Part shown: piece after piece, positions 57,029 through 64,000 of the stretch
How the letters are laid out: each line of letters opens with the position of its first letter
Position numbering within the stretch: position 1 is the first letter of the stretch
NCBI GenBank assembly: GCA_003049465.1
Contig: PYSS01000020.1
Location: 124,001-188,000, forward strand
From: Magnaporthiopsis rhizophila
Taxonomy: Eukaryota > Ascomycota > Sordariomycetes > Magnaporthales > Magnaporthaceae
DNA: 64,000 nucleotides
Direction: 5' to 3'
The notes under the pieces: generated by a model
Databases searched by the model: none
What the model saw: the letters and a program-made list of their open reading frames with translations, nothing else
Told to the model about the DNA's origin: nothing
Translations under genes and position numbers: made by a program

Positions 57029-60000
57029 CTTGAGAGCAATTGGGTGGCCGACGTCGCTGGCTTTGGGCGTGCTGGGCTGGGGCAGCGAAAAAAAGGAGCG
57101 GATGCAAAATTATTCGGGGGGCCGATTAAAGACGTTGGGAAGTTCCGATGATTCTCCAAATTTTGGTGGGTCTGCTGACGGGCATTCCGGACGCGGGGCA
57201 CGTGATTCTGGCCTTCCCCAACGAATGGCGTGAGTCGGCGGAGCTCCGAAAATCGGTGCAACGTCAACAAAGAGGATGGTGATGAGGCGCCGTACAAACA
57301 ACCACAAACAAACAGGAAGCTTTGCTCTCAGTGACTCTTTGGAGTTTAGTCCAGCCTCATAACTCATAACACTGTAGGTAGGCTCCTGCGCCATTGGCTC
57401 AAGCGCGGCTGGGCGGTTTGGCAGCTAATTCTCACCATGAGAATCATCCGTGTTCCCCGATGTTTGGCCAGTCAAAGTCCGTCAACATAAACTCATCATT
57501 GCGTCTAGCTTCCAATTCGTGTAACTCTGTCCGGTAAAGCCCACTGCCATTTAATGAAGCGCCAGCGTACCTTATTATCTGCCGTAACGCAATGCCAGCA
57601 GGGACCTCAGGTTGCAAAAGAACTGCACGGTAGCATGGGTCAGGGACCCTGTGACGTCACAGGCCGAACCCGACTTGGTCCACGCGAAGGAGCGGCAAAA
57701 GACGCTGCTGGCTCGGACAGGCGGAAAGCAAGCAAATTAAGTCTAACACCGCCGCAGCTCATCACGGGCGGCGACGGGCCCGGCTGGCTGCTCGTTGCCA
57801 CATCCGGCTCTGCCAATGATTGCTGTCCGGGGGGCATGGCCGCCGATCGCTGTTTCGGCGGCGCCGATCCTGATTTTTTGTGGGTGTCAGCAAATTTCCC
57901 TCCGGTGTCCGGGCCGTGTCTCCACACCCTATGCTCGCTCCTTCCGGCGGGCGATCCGGCCAATGGCCGAGCCACAGCGCCGCCGATCGCTGCCACGCAA
58001 GCTCCATTAAATTCTGTGGCTTTCGACTCCGCGTCTCCGCTGGGCCACCGAGCCACAGCTACGTACCTAGGAATATCGCCACCAACCGTCCAGTCCAGTG
58101 CGAGTGTGGCTTGTGATCGTCGCCCCTGCCTTCCTGCCTCGGTGTCCTCCAGCCTCCTGGTGCTCGTTCAAGCCATACCACAGCTGTGGCTGTCCTTTCG
58201 ATCAGCGAGGACTTTGCCGAAAGCGCCCAGCCCACAGGCCTCATCACCGTTCTGGACCGAGGAAAACGTTAGGGAGGAGCCACGGCGATCCCGACGCCCC
58301 CCTCCCCGCCTTCTGCAGACAGACTGCCCGATGAGGCAATCTTCGACCGCCATCATGCCGTTCCATTGGCGGCCCCTGTCCCACGGGGGCGTGTCTTCTG
58401 CTGAGACTGTGACGGGTTCTCCGTCACACTACCAAGACGCACCGTCCGTGGCGAAACGAAGGTTCGTCGAGCCAGGTCCGTTAGTATCCCTCCTCCGCGG
58501 GACTGTCATCCGCCACATCTTGCCAGCAGCCTGTGGCTAGTATGGATGGATCCCTCCCCTTAGGGACACGCGCGCTGTGGCGAGACATGTCCCACCAGTG
58601 CCTTCCCGTTGCCTCTTGCTGTTCCAGCCACATGGGAGTACCGGGCGTCGGCTGCTGATGTGGCTTCACACCCACCCGGGGCCTGTAGATCTTCGCCCCT
58701 GCCGTTCCAGACTCCACACGCTGAGGGTTTTCGGTCTCCAACTGACCCGCTGGTGATTCGCGGCCCTCCTTCCTAGCCCGAGCTCTGTGTTCTTTGCATC
58801 TCTTCGACTCCATTGGGTAAACCTAATGTTGTGTTGTTGCGTCGATCCCGTCCGACAGCCTGTGTGGGAAACGTTCGGGACGGTTGGAGGGACGAGGGTA
58901 AGGGAACGTGCCGTTGCTGCTTGGGAGCAACGGTACACGCCCGCCCACACACGACGCACACACCCCATCCATATGCCGCACTTCCGTCCCAAGGGTCCAG
59001 CTCCTCGGGGCCTTGGCTGGTGCACGCGCGTTCGCGCTACGGCGTTACCACCCTGGATAAGCATTCCCGCCGATAGGGCAGTATCTTACAGGGGCTGCGG
59101 TACAAAAAAAAAAAAAAGGTACTTCTCGACAAAGTACACATCAAAATCCACGCCCTCCCTAGATCAGCATGCCGCCCTGCCGACTCCACTCTCTCGCCGT
59201 CTCCTTTCCGTTCACCATATTTTGGACAAGCGAACAGCCACCGTCATGTGAAAACTACAGTAGATGACTAAATAGATGCATAGGGTCCACGAGGCCGTAT
59301 TGGTGAGCTTCCCAACTTACCTCTACCAGCCGAAAAAAAAAAACAGTTCACGCCAGGGGCGAGCTCAGCGCCGCTGCCGTTAACGGCGTGCCAAAAAAGG
59401 ATCGGCGCCGTCATGACCATATCTGGAACAACGGTGGGAGTTTTGTTACTCTTTTCGCACCAATGCCTGCCGTTACCGTCCCACACCCTCTTTCTCTGCT
59501 GCTTCCGTTTAACCCCCCTCCCTGGTGTCTCGCCGTTATTCTTCATTCCTCAAGGGGCTGCAGGGCAGGCGCCCGCTTTAAAATTGTGGCGGGTGAAACC
59601 CGTTCTTTTTCACCCAATCACCCCATGTTTGCTGCCAAAGTGGCAATACAAAAAGGCACGCCTCATATATATGCAAGATTTTCGTGTAGGGCCCTCACCC
59701 CGGCTGTGGATTTAGGACAGCTACCTCAGTCTGACGCACGCAGCCGCATTCCGACATGTGCATGCCGGGAGCTCTGTGGTTTCTGCCCCTTCGGCGACTC
59801 TACGGACGGTGGTGGGAAAGTTACCAAAGCATGCTGGAGGATTCAATTGTGCACTCTCTTCCTAGAGGGGGAAACACTCCCAAAGGAAAAGGGGGCAACA
59901 CAATACCAAAAAGAGGGAGGAAGCAAAACAAAGTGACGGATAAATGAGAACAAGAAGCCTACGGAAAAGAAACGATGGTTGAATTTCAATAAAGGAAGCG

Positions 60001-60382
60001 TAACCAGGATTCTTGCATATACGATTATACGTCCATCGCCCCCTTCTCAACACAAGCATTGCCCTGATGTTCCAGCTCGAACCTTTACCTTTGCTTTTCG
60101 CTCCTCTGCTCCTGTCGTCCCTTTATTATTCAGCCGTTACGCACCAGGTGCTTGGGATGTCAAGGCCGAAAGATTGAAAGCATATAGCTAGGCGTGCGCA
60201 GACGTCGTCAGCCCCCTAAGGAATCTACAATGTTGTTTCTCAATTCACTATCTGATTTGTCATCTCCCTGACCACCTGCACAGATACCTACCTAATTACA
60301 CCTGTCGGAACCCAAAAGACGAACGCAACATCGACTGCGGCGCATAGTAATTGCACACTGTATTGCCTACCTGGAGATCGAA
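57029..60382. other. 3.35-kb intergenic region
   Basis: Between the MPC1 start (-) and the decayed subtilase. A 328-codon open frame (57554-58540, +) has no family motifs and mixed codon use, so I do not call it a gene. Short poly-A runs are at about 59105 and 59333. No RNA gene recognised. Confidence 0.5.
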
Positions 60383-62428
60383 TCACCTCATCCGCGGAAC
60401 TTGCGCACCACATAGGTAGGCAAGATCTCGCCCCACGATCCTCCTGATGGGGTCGAACCGGCCGTCCGAGGAGTCGGGGAACTCCTGGTACGGCTGGACG
60501 AAATGGCCGACGGCGTGGTCGGCGTTGCCGTGGCCGCTGAGGGTGTTGAAGATCCTCGTCATGCCGGCGGGCGTGCGGGCGATGCGGAGCGCCTTGGCCC
60601 GGTCCCTGTCCTCTGGCTCGAGCGCGTGGTGCAGCTTCAGGCGGTACAGCACCACGGCGGCGAGGCCCGCGGCGAAGGCCGTGGCGAACGGGCTGCCGTT
60701 CGCCTCGTGGCCCGACGGCAGGCCGATATTCTCGCCGGGCAGGATGAAGCCGGGGGGGGGTGTGCTTCAGGTTCGGCGACACCTCGCCGTAGATGGTGGC
60801 CGACCCGATCTTGATGACGCCCGGGAGCCCGGCCGGCGCCAGCGGGCCCGTCTCGAAGGTGTCGTCCGAGAGCGCGCCGAACAGCAGGACGTTGTCGTCC
60901 CTCACGGCCTGGGCGACGAGCTTGGCAAACTCGGTCTTGTAATGGTCTTCTTCGCCGTCCTTGTGCTCAAAGGTCCAGCCCATCGCGATGACGTCCACGT
61001 CCTGATCCAATGCTCACCTCAGCGCCTGGGGTAGGTAGATATATAGGTTAGTAAATTAGCTCAGGTTGTGTCACCAATCCTGCTCACAAGCACATACATC
61101 GCAGCAGGAAGAGGTTGTAAACCTCTGGTCCTCCTCGCGGCTCGTATCATCCAGTCGAGCGATCGCGAGCTCGGCAATACGGCACACCCGGCGGACGCAG
61201 TCGGCCGTCAGCGTCCCGTTGCTACAGCTGCCTACGAAGAACGTGTCTGTCTCGGACCGGAACGAATAGCCCTTTTGGACTCCGCGTAGCCCGTCCAGTT
61301 TGCACCCGTCGTCCAGCAGAACGACCCGCACCGTCGGTTTCGGCGAGCAGGTCTCCTGAGGCAGGGACCGATCCAGATTGATGAGAAAGTCGGTAAAGTC
61401 GTGGAGTTTGTTGAGCCATCCTAGCTTTGTCGACTTGTTTAGATGCGGTCAGCCGTAGAAGAGCGTTTCCAATGCGCTGACTTTTGGCGCGAAGGGCGAC
61501 CACTCACTTCGTTTCCGTTAGTGCCTGTCTGCCGTCCCCGTTCTTGTTCCTGTTGCTTCTCTTGACCGCCACACTGCTGCCTGGTGCTCGGTATTTGTGA
61601 TTGCGTACAATAATATCCGAGTCCTTGAGCAATCGGCACTGCCGACGCCGACGGATGCCAAGAATCAGGGCCTCCCTATATCTCTAGCAGTCGTCGTCAT
61701 CCCTCGGATTCTAAGAGCATTACAACGTCAGCGGAGCACGCAAACAGGGATGAAGACAACGAACCTGGGGGTGAATGTGGATATATATCTTTTCAAGCTA
61801 TAAGTAGGTAGACGATACCCGTCAGCCATTACTCCATAGCTACGTCAAGAAGGAACTCGGACGGACTTGCCTTCTGCAGGTTCGCAAAGGATGAGTCACA
61901 AGCCCATCCCCTAAGGACCGCCGTGTTTCCGCGAGAGTACATGTGGACCTCCCTGGCATGAGGACCGAGTAGGCGACGGTCTCGGCGCACATGTCAAAAC
62001 TTCTTCCAGTCCCATATCTCGACTTCAAAGTTGTGTGGTGGCTTGCCGGTCGCGCCTTTGCCGCACAGAGCTTCTCGGATGGCCGCGTCGGTGTGCGGTT
62101 CCGGTCTGTCGTCGTCGACCTTCACCTCGAAGATCTTGTTCACGCGGCGCTCCGACGGCTACGAGAAGAGCGCCGGGTATGGGTCTGGCTCGGGTTGGGA
62201 ATGCGCGGCTTGCGTGATTCCGGCGTCGGCGCTAAAACCCTGAGACGGCTGCTGACCTGGTTGCGGATACGGCTCGTTCTGTTGGAGAGATTTTGGTTTC
62301 CAATATGACAGCTCGACAAATTCCATCCCCGATTGCGCCTCCAAAGTCTCAATGTACTTTTTGTCCAGCGCGACTGACTCGCCCATCAGGCTCAGCAAGA
62401 AATGGCGCTTTAATTTTCTCACCGTCAC
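60383..62428 (-). pseudogene. Decayed subtilase-family (peptidase S8-like) gene
   Basis: Reading the minus strand, one frame runs from 62428 to about 61890 with blocks KRHFLLSLMG, RRVNKIFEVKVDDD, HTDAAIREALCG, FEVEIWDWKKF and REVHMYSRGNTAVLRGW, broken by TAG at 62161-62159 and TGA at 61996-61994 (next to a TTTT run where one base appears extra). The subtilase domain follows: VRVVLLDDGCKLDGL (Asp region, 61331), then SNGTLTADCVRRVC where the catalytic GHGT His is Asn; an intron 61026-61097; then ALR-stop-ALDQDVDVIAMGW with TGA at 61016-61014 where the family has Trp. A nine-base G run (60752-60760, plus strand) shifts the frame before the Ser block GSPFATAFAAGLAAVVL, which ends at a stop at 60383. 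Three nonsense codons, frameshifts and a lost His argue for a pseudogene. The family assignment of the N-terminal part is from memory of fungal relatives. Confidence 0.8.
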
Positions 62429-62850
62429 GATAGACGATCAGGGGTGAGGCTGAAAGGCATCTGATAGGTGTTGATAACTTGCGCGATTTGGCATCCGCGT
62501 AGAGACACTCCTTCTTCTCGCTCACCATATGGTCGACCACGTCCTTCCTTTCCTTCTTGTCGTATTATCCCTAGAAGAGCTGAGATGCGGTGCCACGTCG
62601 CAGCCATGGTTGCTATCCCCTCGTTCTCCCGACGCCCGGCCGGGCTGCCGCATGCGCAAGTGGAAATGATCAACAATTCAGGTACTCGCGAGTACGTACG
62701 GGTATGGTACCCTAACCACGTCGGAACGGGAACCAGCAGGCCTAGGTAATTTGCCTGTCAATGTTCGCTGTGTAATACTTGATGTTGTTAAGGTAATCTT
62801 CGAGCTAAACGGAACGAGCTGCATGTGTGCCACCTCCTTTGCCTCATGCC
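62429..62850. other. Spacer between two decayed genes
   Basis: About 420 bp with no supported coding segment. It may hold eroded parts of either neighbouring pseudogene. Confidence 0.4.
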
Positions 62851-63402
62851 TCACCATGTCCTGGGCGAGTTAATTATCATTCGTCGGTCCGACATCATAA
62901 GGGCGGTGCTACCCAGAACGCCAGAAAATCCGTCGGGTTCCTTTGCATTGAGATTGTCCTCGTCAATTTCTGCCCGTAGCTTCTCCTCGAGAAGACCCCC
63001 TAGCGAGGAGGGCCGCAAGTATTGCACGCCTGGCTTGAAGATGACCGGATCATTCTTGATACTGGCGCCAAGGCCGGTCAAGACAAGAGGCCGCGACGAG
63101 AAGGACACGCCCTTCTCGACAAGGGATTGGTTGCGCCCAGGCCGAGGTTCACCCACTCCGGGCCGCTGAGGGAGATTTCGAAGACTGATCCAGGAGGACA
63201 AGAAGACAACACGTCCCTTTTCAGCAGGACAGCGTTCCGGTTCGCCATACAGGGAGCAATCCACCTGTCATGGCCGTCGTCGCGACCGCGGCGGCTGAGA
63301 GTGGCGCCGTTGCCGGCCAGAGCGTAGAGCCGCCAGCAGCGGCTCCGCTAGAGCAGAAGCGGCCAGAAGAGGGGCAGCGATGAGGAGATTCTTGGGTAAC
63401 AT
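62851..63402 (-). pseudogene. Broken secreted-protein-like gene fragment
   Basis: On the minus strand an ATG at 63402 opens a signal-peptide-like segment MLPKNLLIAAPLLAASALA. A different frame then carries LYALAGNGATLSRRGRD (from 63329), DRWIAPCMANRNAVLLKR and FEISLSGPEWVNLGLGATNP; a third frame continues VEKGVSFSSRPLVLTGLGAS, FKPGVQYLRPSSLGG and LLEEKLRAEIDEDNL to a stop near 62851. The last switch is explained by one missing base in the CCC run of the AATCCCTTG sequence near 63130. The text looks like a once-coherent extracellular protein, but I do not recognise the family. Frame changes could instead be sequencing errors or missed short introns. Confidence 0.5.
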
Positions 63403-64000
63403 GTTTGCAAGTGTGCCTAGGCGAAAAGGGGCGAATTGGTCGTGTGGAGGGGGTGAGGACTTCGCAACAGACGAGAACTTCAAACCGGCTAGCCTTGTTG
63501 ACTTCGGAGCTACATGTGCAAAGCCTGAAACCGCGGGAGATTACGATTGGCACTAGAGTACCTACTTGCCAGCACCATACTCTTACCTCGGGGGCGGCCC
63601 GCCGGGCGAACAGCGCGCCGCGGGCATCTCGGATACTCTGCCCCCTCACGGAGATGCCCAACGTCAGGCCGGCGGCCAATAATCTAGTGCCGCGTTCTGC
63701 ATAGCTCGGTTGTAGCGACTACGCTCGGGGCTAGGCCTCAAGGCATTAGCGTAATCCTTTCGTCGACCCATTACCGGCGCCTTGTCGGTGGTGATTCGGT
63801 CGACCCGCGTTTTAGCGACCACGACGCCCGAGGCGATTGACGTGGATATACCACCATTGCGTATGGACAGCAGGCAGGTGTGCGCCACATGCAATGTCCG
63901 CATTTGAGTGGCGTTAGCATACGACCCATAGGAAAGGAAACCGGTTAAGCTGTCAGGGGTTTTCGTGCGGCTGGACAGTTGGACAGCCCCGACAGCAAAT
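63403..64000. other. Right-end region without a supported gene
   Basis: No coherent gene. A 79-codon open frame on the minus strand (63903-63664) has no recognisable motif. An imperfect inverted repeat lies at 63949-63996. The window ends here, so a gene starting further right cannot be excluded. Confidence 0.45.

Noticed and set aside
57554..58540. 328-codon open frame on the plus strand
   Set aside because: No family motif, no clear third-position C/G bias like the real genes, and several overlapping frames of moderate length in GC-rich DNA. It could still be an orphan gene if transcripts exist.

Overview
The window is nuclear DNA of a filamentous ascomycete (Pezizomycotina, most likely Sordariomycetes). 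The signs are intron-rich GC-rich genes with short introns (mostly 44-126 bp) carrying GTRNGY-type donors, CTRAY branch points and YAG acceptors; long T/C-rich, poly-T-rich intergenic DNA; scattered TAGG repeats; and proteins whose closest recognisable relatives are fungal. I see no bacterial or phage features, no CRISPR array, no rRNA and no convincing tRNA. Exon structures were assembled by hand from splice signals and reading phase, and every model given below is phase-consistent.

Layout. 1-9.4 kb: 3' part of a protein tyrosine phosphatase gene (+), a 5.8-kb gene-free stretch, then a folliculin/LST7-like gene (+) with a 12-nt first exon. 9.4-16.2 kb: T-rich spacer, a membrane-anchored alpha/beta hydrolase (-), a type II haloacid dehalogenase (-) and an HNH-domain protein (+). 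16.2-21.1 kb: a 1486-residue Ser/Thr-rich GPI-anchored cell-wall protein (-). 24.1-26.5 kb: VPS74 (+), whose terminal exon and 3' UTR occur twice in tandem as an exact 565-bp copy bounded by poly-T. 27-38 kb: a housekeeping block with RRP14 (-) and GUA1 (+) divergent, EXO1 (-) and TMA16 (+) divergent, and MAM33 (+). 38.8-45 kb: an LCCL-domain multispan membrane protein (+) converging on a zinc-finger protein (-). 47.4-49.4 kb: a nine-exon sugar/proton transporter of the fucose-permease family (-) with a 12-nt internal exon. 49.86-50.43 kb: an uninterrupted (AC)283 microsatellite. 51.6-57 kb: eIF2A (-) and MPC1 (-). 60.4-63.4 kb: decayed genes, a subtilase-family pseudogene with in-frame stops and frameshifts, and a broken secreted-protein-like fragment.

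The intact genes are mostly core eukaryotic functions: ribosome biogenesis and translation (RRP14, TMA16, eIF2A), purine synthesis (GUA1), DNA repair (EXO1), Golgi retention (VPS74), mitochondrial matrix protein and pyruvate uptake (MAM33, MPC1) and amino-acid/TORC1 signalling (LST7-like). Accessory or surface functions are the GPI protein, LCCL protein, transporter and the decayed tail. I found no obvious multi-gene novel system. The strongest unusual signals are the duplicated VPS74 terminal exon, the very long AC tract, the decayed subtilase and the large repeat-bearing surface protein.
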